Source: Spirodela intermedia (taxonomy: Eukaryota > Streptophyta > Magnoliopsida > Alismatales > Araceae). Taken from it: a DNA stretch of 64,000 bases. A program made the translations under genes and the position numbers. The stretch lies in assembly GCA_902729315.2 (NCBI GenBank), contig LR746278.1:755001-819000 (forward strand), written 5' to 3'. The notes under the pieces are model-generated. The model did no database searches. It had not been told where the DNA came from and worked only from the letters and a program-made list of their open reading frames with translations. Positions 12,700-28,899 of the stretch are shown in pieces (the stretch's first letter is position 1; each line of letters begins with the position of its first letter).

Positions 12700-14280
12700 G
12701 CCGTGAATGGTTCATGGTTTCCGACAAGACGCGTTTCAAGGTAGGTAGAAGTCGAGGAGGCGTGCGGAGGGCTCGTGCCCACAGTAAGCGGAGGTGTCTC
12801 AACACGAAACCCTCTGATATCTTCAACGCCACCGAATCTCCGAAAACAAGAGTCTAACAAGATTTACGAGAGAGAGAGAGAGAGAGAGAGACGGGGGGGG
12901 AGTAGTTGAAATCCTAGCTCTCTGATTTGGATGTGGAGGTGACAGGTGAGGTTTGTTTGACTAGTTCATGCCGGCCTCGCCTTCCTGAACGATCAATATC
13001 CTGTCATGCAGCTGCATCAACGACATGTCGGAGTAATCCCCCCTCGCCTACTGACTCGGTAGTTTGCTGATAGTCACCGCACACCAAGGTCAGACAAGGA
13101 AGACAGACCTCATGCGCTAGTGAAAAAGGTCGAGTTTCTCGGGTTTCCCTATCCCGTGACGAGTGATAACGATAAACGTGTGGACAAATCCATGCCACAT
13201 CAGCGTCAATATCTTCGGGTGGTGTTGATCGCCATAACACGAGGAACCCCAAACGCGCCTATCTCGCCTATATCCTCGCTGCAACGGTACTTTGACTTTA
13301 AAAACCACTCCAGACCACCGCAGATGATATTTTAACCGCAGTCAACTCCACGAACGGGTCAAACGGGCCGTCGTGGAAATCGTCGGAAGAGTGCTTCCCA
13401 GATGATACCTCACGCAGTTTGGGATCAGCAGTGGAGATGCCATTCATCGAGACAAAGTTGGAACGCCGCGTTCTCGGGAAATCCGGTGTGCGTACTGTTG
13501 ACTTTCCACATTGAGATTACGTGCACGCTGCCATAAGAGGCGTACAACTGTTTCGTCGATCCGTTGTCTTCTCATTCCATAGAATTGGACTACGTCGAAG
13601 CTCCGTAGATAGACAAAAAGGTTGTTAATCTTCCAAGCGAAAATGGAATGAACCAAGTACTACGTCGTATATTATAAATCATCACCCGGCGGGTGGAGGG
13701 GTTCCATCATCATCGACATCAGCCGTCCGTGTTCGCCCACCCTCATGAGCATGGATTTTCTTAAACCCTCCACCCTCGAAGCCGAGTGTGCTGACGACGG
13801 CAGCCCGCTGTTTTCCAGTGGTTTTCCATGGCTGCTACAGGTGAGAGAATCGGACTTGGTTCACGTACGCGTAGCCGGAGGTCAGCGTAATTCCGGCGTA
13901 CCTCACCCATGACGGCCCACCCCCCTAGTCCACTTTCCTTTTCCCTTCCTCCACCTCCCAACTCCCTTTCCCATGCTTCAAAACCCATCCCAGAGGCCAC
14001 GAAGCTGAGCCCAGGCCGATCTCTTTCATTGCTCCGAATGGGCGTCCCCGTCGAAGGGTGCCTCCGCGTGAGGAAGGGCGGTAGACGACGACAAGCGACG
14101 ATATTCTATTCACCGTGCAGCGATCAGGTCAACGAAGAGATCGTAACCAAGTTGAGACAAACAACCAGTGTGTAAAGTTGATATATTTTAACTATTCCAA
14201 CTGCGGGTAGTCCATCAGGGCCGGAGAGCCAGGGTTTGACTAAGTTACCCTCTAAAATAAAATGATAAAGTTAGGTATTT
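12700..14280. other. Intergenic region, no supported gene
   Basis: It contains a (GA)n tract at about 12867-12892 followed by a G run, and several short open frames in both directions at 13000-14175. The frames are low-complexity or overlap each other and match no family I know. The nearest part is presumably upstream promoter of the LPR1-like gene. Confidence 0.6.
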
Positions 14281-16530
14281 TTGACCACACGTGGGGTGCA
14301 TGGGCTAACAAATCCTAGCTAGAGTTACGCCTAAACCTTGGGTGTTGGGATAGAAGAGAAACATATAGAATAAACTTCCAAAACTCATGGGTGAACCGGT
14401 AAAAAAAAATATCTCAGACCCAGTCATCATAATAGGTAATATTAAATATGAAGTCTTAGTGGACCCAAAGTGGATCCCAGATCTAATTGGTTGGTGGGTT
14501 CAAGTGGACACTAGATTTAATGTGCCTAATTAAGTCTAAGACAAGGGAAATAAAAGCAGCCACTTCAATTCATTCTTCACCATTTGCTCTTTAGTATACC
14601 ACATATATCATTCATACTCAGTTCATTAAATGCAGAAATTGGCCTCTTGTGAGCCATTAGTAAACACATCAATGAGTTAGTTTTCTAAGCAAATATAAGG
14701 AATATTATAGGTCTCCAAATTAATGCTTCTCCTTTATTAAATATCATTATTACTATGATATGCATCTCTACTTTACTCAGGTATGAGATATATCAATAAA
14801 TTTGTGTTTCTTATTTATTGCACAAGATTTCCTCCAAGATACATATAGTATGTTATGGTATATCTTTGTCGATGGTAGTCAACCTGGTTTGGATTTATAT
14901 AGCCATCAATCTGTAGGTGTTAAGACCTGAAATAAAATACTCCTCTATTTGGATTAGATTAAAGGTATCAAAAGCTGCTTTATGATTTCATGTGAGAGTC
15001 TCTTGGTGAATAAACCAATTTACTAAGAATGTTCATAATATTGGTAGCTTCAGGTACAATAAAAGTTTAGGTGAGTCCACCGACAAGAGTTTCATATGTG
15101 ACTTCATCAACATTACAAAGAGACATCACTTTTGCTCATGCAACCCATAATTCACTTCAATAGAAGCTCTAATCAATTTTACCCAAGTTCCAATCATCAG
15201 TTGTCTTGGACTTGTGAATAGTTTCATCTTCTTGATACTTAATGGTGATCACTTTGTTAGAACAAACAAGCTTCTTTCTTCCAAAGCATTTTAGTAGCTA
15301 TTATTTTTTTTCTTTTGAATTATTGTCATTTTTGCTCATCCATTGCATGTAACTACTTTAGATCGTATGTCTTGCAAAAGAAATAAGAAGAGAGAAACAA
15401 AAAGGTGGTATGAGAATGAAAAGTGAGTTTAATACATTTACTTAAGTAGAATATATTTGATGTAAGTAATCTCACCTTTCAGATGTCAAGATAAAGGTCT
15501 AAAGTCTTAAAGAGTTGATTATCATTACTTGGAGACTTGGCATTCTCTTGTGAGGGCATAAAAGTAAGATTATATCTGAAACCTTTCTCCATTGAGTAAG
15601 TTAGCAACTCTATTATCTATGATTGAAGTACTTCAGTCACAAAGAATTGCACTTGGTTAGAACTTCTATTGATGTTACCACTCTCACCTCTCCCTTTCTA
15701 ATGGAGATGGAATTGTTGTAGACTACATTTGGTAGTTGCTTCAGGCCAATAAGGCATGAAGTTGATTATCTGAATTCATTTTGCAACCGTAAAATGCCAT
15801 CACTTAAAGATAAGCATAGAGAGGAGAGAAATACATACCTACATATGCCCAAACACCAACTCCTTGAATCATGAATTGTATATCCAAAGTAGGATTTAAG
15901 GTAACATGGAGGAATTCTCCTCTTGGAATGCAACTTGTTAGGATGCCATTTATAGAATCCTTAGGAAGGAAGTAGAAATGTAAGAAAAGGAATAAATGAA
16001 ATAGATGGAATGATTCCTTAGTGGAATTGTGGAAAGAGTTCTTAAGCTTGAACTCAAGGGGAAACCTCCCTAAGTGGGAGTATTGTCATCATATCCCATA
16101 AGAACTTTGGAGTTAAGCATGCTCAAGCTAGAGCAATGGCTCAAGCCGCGTATGTCCACACCAATCCCCCAAAAAAAGAATCTTCCTTTGACAAGTAATA
16201 CAACCTGTTTCCAAAGAGGAACCATTCTCCTGTCATTGACCCCAACCAAACACCTTTCTGACACTCCCAAGTAGACACCAGGATGAGTAACTTAGTTGGG
16301 AAGGGGCTAGGCCTCAAGTTGAACACACAAGCTAGAGCAGTACCACGGCAGGTGACTGCCTGAGAAGGGGCTAGGCCCGAGCCCCCCTAAGGGGGGAAAA
16401 AAGAAAAAAAAATGAACTCAAAGTAGATCCCAAGAGTCTAATGTGTTAATGGGCCCAAAGTTCACCCAATATTTAAATGGCCCAGTCAACTCTAACACAA
16501 AGGAAATGCGTAATTATTGCAATACATTCC
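14280..16530 (-). mobile_element. Decayed Ty1-copia LTR retrotransposon fragment
   Basis: Minus-strand translation of about 15260-14560 is broken by many stops but follows the end of a copia polyprotein. The trace TYETLVGGLT matches the YRSLVGSL reverse-transcriptase tail. It is followed by traces of NPNQVDY (the SDADWAG region), YLGGNLVQ..NKKHKFID (the FLGGNLVSWRSKKQ..VS RNase H block) and finally MVKNELKWLLLFPL (the HFIREK region). A diverged direct repeat, about 14468-14550 against 16420-16508, flanks it in the manner of two old LTRs. Gag, protease and integrase are not recognisable, so the element is deleted and dead. The family call is by eye; the outer limits are approximate. Confidence 0.7.
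16080..16385 (+). pseudogene. 5S-rRNA-like sequences, interrupted and partly repeated
   Basis: At 16097-16145 the sequence ATCCCATAAGAACT, then GGAGTTAAGCATGCTC, then AAGCTAGAGCA follows plant 5S rRNA from its middle through the A box and intermediate element. About 140 bases of unrelated sequence then intervene before AGGATGAGTAACTTAGTTGGGAAGG (about 16281), the C-box part. A second partial copy, AAGCTAGAGCAGTACCACGG then GGTGAC..CCTGAGAAGG, lies at about 16330-16370. It may be a 5S pseudogene or a relic of a Cassandra-type TRIM element, which carries 5S sequence in its LTRs. It is not a functional 5S gene. Confidence 0.6.
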
Positions 16531-17556
16531 CTGAAAAAACCAAATTATCTTTGACCACTAGTTTTTTGAAAAAAAAATATATACATTTTTATTCTTATGG
16601 AAAAACCCGAATGGGGCCTTCCTGTGAGTCGGCCAATGTGGGTGATCCGGTCCAGGAGCAATCGAGCATGGCCCGTGTGGCAACTGCAGTGGAAGGCCCA
16701 ATACAAGTGGCAACGGCCCAGATAAGCTCATTAACTCGTAATGGGCCACCCACCTACCGTGGCGTTCCTCTAAGGCAGCAGGAGAACAAAGTGGGCCCCA
16801 CCTATTTTCCTTCTCTCCTCATCTCGAGTCTTGTGAGCCATATCCTGGATATTACAGCACTTCTATGAATTTTCCTAGTTAAAAACAATTATGAAAATGG
16901 ACGTAGAAGTCCACCTGGCGTGCCACGCTGGAGTCCGTGAAGACAGCGTGTGGGCCCCTGCAAATTGCCTCGGAAGTTACGTCCATTCGTTTATTGTTAT
17001 GGCCTGTATATAAATAATTAAAATCTGGGCCCAGTTTAAATGTTTGGGTTGACAGTTTTGATGACGTCATCAAACGTCACCGTAGACTCGAATACGCCGA
17101 ACGGTCGACAGTGGATGAGGCGCGTGAAATGTATTTGGATTGAGACACGTGGATGCATGGGGCGCCTAGCGGCAGCTGAGGTCATTTGATTGTGGGGCCC
17201 ACATATACTGCAGCTTTCGCGCGCCCCCAGGGAGCCCGCCGTCGTGTCCTCTCGTCCTCTACGATCTCAGACGAGGATCATTTCGGCGGATGTCCGATGC
17301 GCTGCCGGGAGGACGTTGGACGGGGTTTTTATCGCCTCCGTTGCGCCGACGGCATTGTGCTTACGTAAATGGCTCTCTCTCTCTCTCACACACACACACG
17401 CACACACACACTCTCACTCTCACTTTAATGCTTGGTTTTTTTAAATTTACCATTCTCCTGCGTCTTTAAATTCAGCTCACAGTAGCGGGGGGATACCAAA
17501 TCGGCTCACTCGAGCTTGAGAGAGGAGGGGGGGAAAGGATCTCAAAGTTTCCGGCA
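16531..17556. other. Spacer and promoter region of the beta-glucosidase
   Basis: No supported gene. Short (CT)n/(CA)n tracts at about 17370-17425 lie in the presumed promoter or 5' leader of the downstream gene. The open frames at 16443-16868 and 17186-17444 show no family resemblance. Confidence 0.6.
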
Positions 17557-21314
<3,758 letters not shown>

Positions 21315-21441
21315 GACCACACCACGATCTGTTCTTGGCTTTCAATAAATATGCCCTCCTTGTTGATCAAAGGGGATCTCTTTCGAGAACTGAGAGGGAA
21401 TTATCACTAGCTTCACTCTAGAATAAGAATTGAGCCCACTT

Positions 21442-21540
<99 letters not shown>

Positions 21541-21909
21541 TCTCTCTCTCTCTCCCTCTCTCTGTCTCACCCTGAGAGCCTGGCAAGTAGCTTCAATCTG
21601 GAATAAGAACTGAACCCACCTATCTCTCTATCTCTCCCTCTCTAACCCTGGGTCCCTAGTGAGGAAACCCTAAATCAAGAACACCATGCGCGTGGGGATG
21701 CATGAGAAGATCACCTCGAGTCTGGAAGGGAGCTCGGATGAGACGCATCTCAGGCAAGCGAGGAAAACCCGAGAGGATTGACACGAAAATTGGAAAGATT
21801 CTAAAGAACCAGCAGTGGAGAAAAGATGAGCTGATCGCCTAAAGAATACTATTCCCTGCCACAAGTCTCTCACTTGGATAACACATTGGAGAATCTCTCC
21901 CTCTCTACG

Positions 21910-21941
<32 letters not shown>

Positions 21942-22064
21942 CGTGTGTGTGTCATTCTCACTTTGATGCCTCTCTCTCTATCTCAGTAGACGCAGTGGAG
22001 GACCAGAAATGAGAAGAGACCAAGGAACAGCCCCTGCGCGTGGAAAGATAACCCCCCCAAGAAC
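21315..22064. other. Convergent 3' spacer with a long (CT)n tract
   Basis: It holds the 3' UTRs of the beta-glucosidase (AATAAA at about 21344) and of the GT14 gene on the opposite strand. A (CT)n tract of about 125 bases occupies 21440-21564, and an (AT)n tract lies at about 21919-21940. The sequence around CTTCACTCTAGAATAAGAA (21412) recurs as CTTCAATCTGGAATAAGAA (21590), so the CT tract is flanked by a duplicated segment. No gene is seen. Confidence 0.7.
21440..21564. repeat. (CT)n microsatellite, about 125 bases
   Basis: Nearly pure dinucleotide repeat in the convergent 3' spacer between the beta-glucosidase and GT14 genes, interrupted near its end by CCCTC units. Confidence 0.95.
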
Positions 22065-24226
22065 TCATCTGCAGGAGCTCGCCTGCGACCGCCAGCCGGC
22101 TAGGAGCTCCTTCATCTTCACTCCCAGCTTCTCCGCTCTCGGGCCTGGCACCACCTTCCCGATGTCTCCCCAAGACGAGCACCGGTCCGACCACCACCGC
22201 CCGTCGCCGCTGCACCAACCGCCGGGGACCGGCCACCCCCGCCGCCGCCCAAGGATCCTCGCATCGATCTCATCCAGCACCGGCTCGCCCTCAAGGAACT
22301 GCCGGGCAAATGGCGCTCCACTGGCGGCGATCTTGCCGAAGTCGGAGGAGTTCAGGTGGTGGGACTCCATCTGTGGCGGCGAGTCCCACTCCATGAACCT
22401 CATGTCGCTGTTCACCGTGGTGTTCTGGAAGTCGGGGGCGTTGCAGACGACCGAGTGGAAGTACCCTTCCTGGGGAATGACCACGTTGGAGAAATACAGC
22501 AGAAGCCTCCTCGGCAGGTTGTCCCAGCCAAAGATGCAGAATTCAACAAAGGGTCGGCTCAGAATCACCCACGGAGATCCTGCCGACGAAGAACGACCAC
22601 GAGATATTAATATAATCCATCTCTAAGAGGACTCGCAGGAGGGAGAAGAAGGCCAGGGAAGAGGATGCTACCAGTGAAGAACTTGAACGATTTGGGAGTC
22701 TTCCTCCGCTCTTGGGCGTAGAATATCTGGCTCCTCCTCGCCAAGTAAATCCCTGGGTCGACCACGATTGGCTGCACCCGGTGGTATCTGGGGAGGAATT
22801 ACATGCAGGTTGTCAATCCAGAGAGCTTGCAGCGGTGTGATGAAGAATGAATATCTCATATGATCAGAGGGCTCCTTACTCTTTCCAGCCAATGTCACTC
22901 GTGTGGTCGATGAAGTTGAGGTACCTCGGGGCGGATGAGAAGACATGGAGCAAATCTGTGGGGAGAGGAGAGGAAGGGAGAGAGGGAGAAGGGAGTAAAG
23001 TCTGAGCAAAGGGCTTCTCTATCTAAATAATATGCGAAAATGGAAACGAAACGGTAGAGACAACCAACACAGAGAAATTGAACTATGCTCAGACCAAGGA
23101 TAACTGGCAGTTTATCCAAGGCAGACAGAAAAGGAAAGAGGAGGTGTTGTGGGAAGCATGGTAATGTGTAAAATGCATCCCCGAATTATAAAATATAAAC
23201 CGCAAGAGTGTTCATAGCAATCGGCAAGCATCACAGTCTTAATGAACAGAGATGGTAATACTGATATGATCCTGCTCGACCTACTCTGTGGATCGACAGA
23301 GGACAACAGACAGATACTATATATGTTGTTAAATCCCAAGTATTACAGCCGCGCGGTTATCTCTAGGTGCCTATTTGAATCGATGAACATGGTAAAAGAG
23401 ATCGAATCAGATGAGAGAAACTTCCTCAGATCTGACTGAACTCCAGAGGAAATCAAAACCGTTGTGCGAGAAACTTTTGAAGCACATTGCTCTTCTTCAA
23501 TAGTCCAGAGAGCAAGCCAAGAAGAGTTTCAAACCACACAGACACCATGCTCAGCGGGATTAATCTAGTATGCCAATCAATCTGAGTCGTCTGAGATTTC
23601 GAACACTGAATAAAGATAGATATAAAAAAATCTAAAGCAGAAAGTTTCCAAATTTAGAGGCCCACAAGGAGCCGATCTACCCTTGAGATAAAGCAGCACT
23701 GGTTGCAGCACATACCGTCCTGAGTGATTAATGGATAGTCTGCGGCGCTCAGAGTGATGAACCAATCCCAGCCCCTGCTCAACCTGAGGAGGGCAGAGGC
23801 GCCGTGGAGAGTCGCGGCAAGCACCGACGACCCCATGTAGGTGGCGGCGGCGGGGTTGCCCACGACGTGCACGTTACCAAATGCTCGCGCCGCCGGGAGG
23901 GCCGATCTCACGGCGGTGGCCAGGCCGGCCCGCTCGGAATCCGGCGCGTCCTTTGACAAGTGCAGGAGGTACAAATTCCTCGGATGGTACACAGCGAGCA
24001 AGAGGCGCAGAACCCGATCTCGGTCACCCCGGCCGCCGGAGATATAATAGGCAAATGCGGGGATCGGGGCGCTGCGCCGGGAGTCCATACTGACCGCGAG
24101 AGCTTCGGGGACCGCCCTGCGGGACGTGGAAAAGGAAGGAGAGCTGGTGACCGAGAGGACGAGGAGGAGGAAGGAGACCACGGCCGCCGCGAACAGCGTG
24201 GAGAGCCATTTCTCAGCAGGCGCCAT
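22065..24226 (-). CDS. GLCAT14: GT14 family beta-glucuronosyltransferase (Branch domain)
   Basis: GT14 enzymes of this type sit in the Golgi and add glucuronic acid to the galactan chains of arabinogalactan proteins. Exons 23716-24226, 22880-22955, 22672-22787 and 22065-22579 give 405 residues in frame. A short cytosolic tail and one membrane anchor (about residues 10-28, LFAAAVVSFLLLVLSV) form a type II topology. The Branch domain follows: IPAFAYYISGG, YHPRNLYLLHLS, the splice-spanning LITQDDLLHVFS, LNFIDHTSDIGWKE and FKFFTGSPWVILSRPFVEF, then YFSNVVIPQEGYFHSVVCN. The C-terminus has WCSGDGRWWSDRCSSWG. The length fits Arabidopsis GLCAT14A-C. All four junctions agree with conserved family sequence, so the model is secure; the acceptor sugar is inferred from the family. 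Confidence 0.95.
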
Positions 24227-24857
24227 GCCGGCGGCGACAGCATGGGATCGAGAGTAACGTCGGATTCAGACGCTGCTGCGCCTACCGCCGGTCCCCCAAG
24301 GTCCAATGAGGCCGCCGCAGGAACCGCCTCCCGTCTCCGTTCCCAGAATCCGCATCTACCGACGATTCGCTTTGGATCTCGGGTTCCCTCCACCACCTTG
24401 GTCCTCCCTCCCCCTCCACCGCCTTCGTCCTCCCTCCCCCTCCACCGCCTTTGTCCTCCAATGTGTGGCCAGCCGCCGGCAAGCTTTTCCGACGGACGGA
24501 TTAGTACGGAAAAATTCCAGACGCGAAGAACAGCGAGAGAGAGAGAGTGAGGGATTCCGCTCCTTCTGTTCGTCTTTTCTGATTTATGTTGTGACGAGGG
24601 AATAAAATACCAGTAATTTTTTTTCGAATAATTATAGAACCGGCGGTGGTTGCGTGGCGTGACGTGAATGAGTCGGCGACGAGGGCCTCGTGTCGTGCCC
24701 GGCGTATGATTTCACCACCTGCCGGTGATCTTACTCTCCCGCCTACCTAACCTCCCCACCATCAATTGGTGCAGGGAGGGCAGTCAGACCAGATGTAACT
24801 CCACCCTACGGTTCTCACCTACCATGAAACTCCCGATTATAAATATTCGTTAAGTAA

Positions 24858-24888
<31 letters not shown>

Positions 24889-25285
24889 CGTACTAATCCG
24901 TCCGTCGGAAACATGATATTATTATGACCCAAGTGGGAGATGAATTTGATTCTGCAGCGGGGAAGAATTATTCCACATTTTTCATAGAAAAACATGATAT
25001 TCTATCAAATTAATAGTTATTAAACTAATAACAAATATTATTTGTATTATTATTATTATTATTATTATGCATGAATACTAATCCTAGCAGATGAGTCTAG
25101 GATTGCACCAGGCGAATATGAATTAAGAAGTTTAAATAATATATACTTAATACTGATAAAAAAGTATTATTATCTCATCATTAAATAGCTGAGCTTTAAA
25201 TAATAATAATAATAATAATAGTTTCCAATTTTTCTGCATATATTTGGATGAAAAGATGAACAATCCGGGACATAGGGCAGCGCCG
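24227..25285. other. Spacer with TTA microsatellites
   Basis: It includes the promoter and leader of the GT14 gene (24227-24600) and the 3' flank of the EAF gene. (TTA)n tracts lie at about 24859-24888 and 25045-25068, and (TAA)n at about 25200-25219. The word ACTAATCCGTCCGTCGG (24893) is nearly the reverse complement of CCGACGGACGGATTAGT (24489), a long inverted match that may mark a small element. No gene is supported. Confidence 0.6.
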
Positions 25286-27993
25286 TCAAGTATCTTCGCC
25301 GTCGATGTCGATGTCCACGTCGCCGCCGGAGCTGCTCGAGTTGTCGTCGCTACCGTCGCTGTCGCTGTCGCTGCTCCCGCTGCCGCTGCCGCTGCTCTCG
25401 CTGGAGCTGGAGGTCGCCGGCTCGTCCTCTCCGGCGTTGACCTGCGCTCGCAGGGCCTCGGCGGCGTTGGGGCCTCGCCCACGGTCGTCGTCGCTGACAT
25501 CAACGTCGGCAATCTCGTCGTCGCTGTCGCTCCGCTCGGGGAGCTCACCGGCGAGCCCCAGCGCCGCCGCGGCTTCCCCTCCGGCGATGGCGTCGTCGTC
25601 ATCCATCTCGATGTCAACGGTCTCCTCCAGGTCAGCGGACTTCCTATCCGGCGAGGCCTGCGGCGGCGGGTTCGGCGGCGCCGAGATGGTCTTCTTCTCC
25701 TCCGCAGCCTTCCCCGAAGCTTTGCAAACTGGGCGAAGGAAAACAGGGGAAACCCATGAACAGGGACCACACAAGGATCGAAAACTGACACGAAATCGAT
25801 CTTAACCGCCGGTTCAAGAACAGAAGGAAGAAACCCAAAATCAGAAGTCAACTCCGCGAGAAGAAATAAAAAATGTAATTGACGGCTTTGCCACCAGTTT
25901 GATGAGAATACCTGGGCCGTCAGATTCACCGATATCGATTCTCTCGACCTCGAGCTGAATGATCACAGAAAAAAAAAACAAAAAACCCATGTCAGAAATT
26001 CAGGTAATTTTTGTCTCATAAGAACACGGTGGAGCATAATCTATTAAAGCACACAGCATGTATATAATCACGTTCAAGAACATAAAATTTTGCTTGAATC
26101 AGGATGAGAACGCGTTGACTTAAAAAAAATTATAATTTCGTAAAATATGTCTCCCAACAGCCTTCCTTCTCCATGCTGCGGAACCTCTCAATCAATGCTA
26201 ATTTTTCTACCTCAAACAAAACACTATTAACCAAGTGAAAAAAAAAATAATCTTCATGATTAATCTTGGGTCCCCGTTATGGATTTCTTGGATTAGATCC
26301 TTCCAAGAAATCGGAATCCCGCAGATGCTCCTGAAAATGCTAATAGAGTTGTCAACGGATGTAAGGGAATGGTAATCAAGAGTCCACCTTCGATCCCCAG
26401 CTCCAACTCAAAATACAGGGCTTCCAGCTTCTGCCTCACTTTGCCGGATTTCTGCAACCAGAGAAAAGCTTCCAACCCGGATATATGCAGCTTCCGAAAC
26501 ATCTCAATGCCTGGGGATTTCTACAGAATTTTGAAGGCCCTATGGTTCTTGAGGTTTAAGCATCCTTCCATGGATGACAGGGTCTCAGATGCGTTCGAAG
26601 CTCCTCCCTAAATCTCCCCATAAACACTCCACAGCATTCCTACACAGCTTCAAGCCCTCCACGAAAAACTAGGATATGGACGGAGAAATGGCTCCATGAA
26701 AGTCTCACACGTATTCCCTTGCAACCAAAGTGATGACCGCAGCTTCTCCTTCCTCAGCCCAGTTCTGCCCACAATCCCCGATGTCAAAGGCCTTGACCTG
26801 TCTATCTCTTTAAGAGATACTAGTTTATCCGGCAGCAGCTATCCGGACTGGCTTGCCAAAAATGGCGGTGGACAGATGGATAGGTGTAGATGTATCTGCA
26901 TGATGAACTCGAAAAACTATTCAAAAAGCGAAGAGCAACAATTGGAAGAATGATTCACAGAGACTTACCGGAACAGAATGAGCCATGCTTTTACTCAGAG
27001 GCTGTGATTTGCTCGTCTTTGACACCGGTGGTGATCGCGATTCTGCTCCCACTGCAGGTGGAACAGTTGAATTTACTGCAGCCGAAGCACAAGAAGCAGC
27101 ACTCGACTCGCCAGGCTTCCGGACATGCCTCAGTCGTTTCACGGCCCGGTGAAGCCTCTCCAGGCGAAGTGTTTCACCATCAAAGAACAAGACCCCATCG
27201 TTCTCCTTGTACTCCTCGCTAGTGCCCTCAAAAGTCACCTTGGGTTTTCCAGGCTGGTTATTCTGGAATTCCACTGTGATCCTGCTCTCCTTGCTTTTGT
27301 GCAGCGATCCGGACTGGCTCTTGTCAATGGAGGCTGGCTGAAACTCATCTGCAGAAACAAGCATTCACATGTAAGCCCAAAGGTCGCTTCGGCTGAACTG
27401 GATGAAGAGGAGGATCCTCCTCATCTGCCAGGATAATTACTCCGATGAAAACAGGAGCTGTCAGGCTTTGACTCCATACTTCTCACCAACAGTGATCCAA
27501 GTGATAGCAACACTAGAGACATCAAAGAACGTAAAATCCGTCGTGTTCAACGACTTTCAATAGGTGAAGAGCCCGAAAACAAGGTAGAGACGACCTCTGA
27601 AGCGTTGAAAAAACCACAATATATCGAATAATCCGAAACAAAGGATCACAGAAGAGATGAAAAACACAGTAAGAATAAACCGGAAAATGCAGGAACTGTT
27701 ACATGTCGAAGCTCCGAGAGAACGATCTCCGGCAATAATATCAGGAGAAAAAATGAGGAAGACAAATAAAGCAGTTCCTGGAACATCGCGAATTCCGCCA
27801 CAACTAGAGAGCGCCGAAGAAATCCCGACACAGCGAGCCACCGTATCCAATTTATGCCGCGGAACTCACAGCGGAGGGTGCAGAACTTGGAGGCCGGGCG
27901 GTCTTCTTTGAAGGAGGACCCTAGTCTGAGCGTATACCACCGGTCAGGCTGCGGCGCGGTGCTCGGCTCCCCACCGCCGCCGTGGCTCGCCAT
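25286..27993 (-). CDS. EAF: EAF (ELL-associated factor) family transcription elongation protein
   Basis: EAF proteins bind ELL and stimulate RNA polymerase II elongation in the nucleus; plant members are little studied. Exons 27870-27993, 26969-27348, 25912-25954 and 25286-25728 give 329 residues in frame. The EAF domain spans about residues 15-125: WYTLRLGSSFKEDRP, FCTLRYEFQPASIDKS (the first intron splits the Tyr codon), then VTFEGTSEEYKENDGVLFFD and LERLHRAVKRLRHVRKPGE. The second half is Ser/Pro-rich and ends in a strongly acidic Asp/Ser tail (about 215-329) with runs such as IEMDDDDA and DVDIDIDGED, typical of a transactivation region. A 43-base exon encodes LEVERIDIGESDGP; its acceptor could shift by a codon or two. 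A damaged copy of the first exon and its upstream sequence lies at 33.8 kb. Confidence 0.92.
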
Positions 27994-28899
27994 CACCAAG
28001 GGCGCAGAAACTGGTAGAGGAGAAAGCTACCGATTGATCCACGGGGAAGAAGGAAAGCCAAGCTGCTGCATCTGCCTACGCCTCCACAACGAGGGATTTC
28101 CCAGTCAGAAAATAAACGCAGGAGGAGCGACGGGGAGAGGCCGGCCCTATTTTGATGGCAACAGTCCGCCGACCTCCCTCCGGACGGCCCTGGTTTACTG
28201 CCACGTACCCCCACCGATATTATACATATTTGACCTAAATACCCCTCAGTTGGGGTTTCGTGGGATAAAACCATGCTTCTGTCGATTTCACTCCTATACT
28301 GAATTTTAAAAGAACAGTATTACTAACAAACCCCCAAAGGAATTTATTTACGAAATTATCCCATTTCATAGCTATCCACAATTACAGATTTGTCATAATG
28401 TTTTGGCTTTTAAGAAAAAGTCCTCGTTGGAAATGGAAATTACGACTATAACCCTCTAACCTGGGGTCGAGCCTATTTCGGACCTGAATCAGGTTCCGAC
28501 GGGCCCACATGGCAACTTGCGCCGATAAGCCGATCCGAAGTGCGGGGGTTGACCCGGGAGGATAATCTTTAATCCCCAACTTAGGAAATCTAATCTTATT
28601 CTCGAATCCGGTAAAGATTGGAGCTTTTTTCTGATTCAACGTCCTCAACCCCATCATTACTCTACATGAAAGCAATGACGAATAATTAGCGGGCTAAGCC
28701 CGAAAGTTGGCCCGGCCCGGCACAGATCTGCAGGCATAGGGCATGATCAGTTAGAGAGAAACATCACTCGTTGATCCTCGACAAGTACCTGCTCAAACAC
28801 GAATATATAGACCAACTAATAAGTACTTTAAACGATAGATAAGAAGAGCTTCTTCTTCCTCCTCTTCTTCTGCTTCTGCTTCTGCTTCTGCTTCTGTCT
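27994..28899. other. Upstream region of EAF and 3' flank of RACK1
   Basis: Leader and promoter of EAF on the minus strand, then the RACK1 3' UTR with a short (CTT/CTGCTT)n tract at about 28850-28897. Parts of 28184-28240 and 28360-28520 recur near 33.9-34.17 kb. The 97-codon minus frame at 28382-28675 has no family resemblance. Confidence 0.6.

Noticed and set aside
16080-16270. A functional 5S rRNA gene
   Set aside because: The 5S match is split by about 140 unrelated bases, lacks the 5' third and has many substitutions.
25244-25805. Plus-strand Val/Ala- and Ser/Leu-rich open frames opposite EAF exon 4
   Set aside because: Low-complexity mirror images of the acidic Asp/Ser tail of EAF, with no family resemblance.
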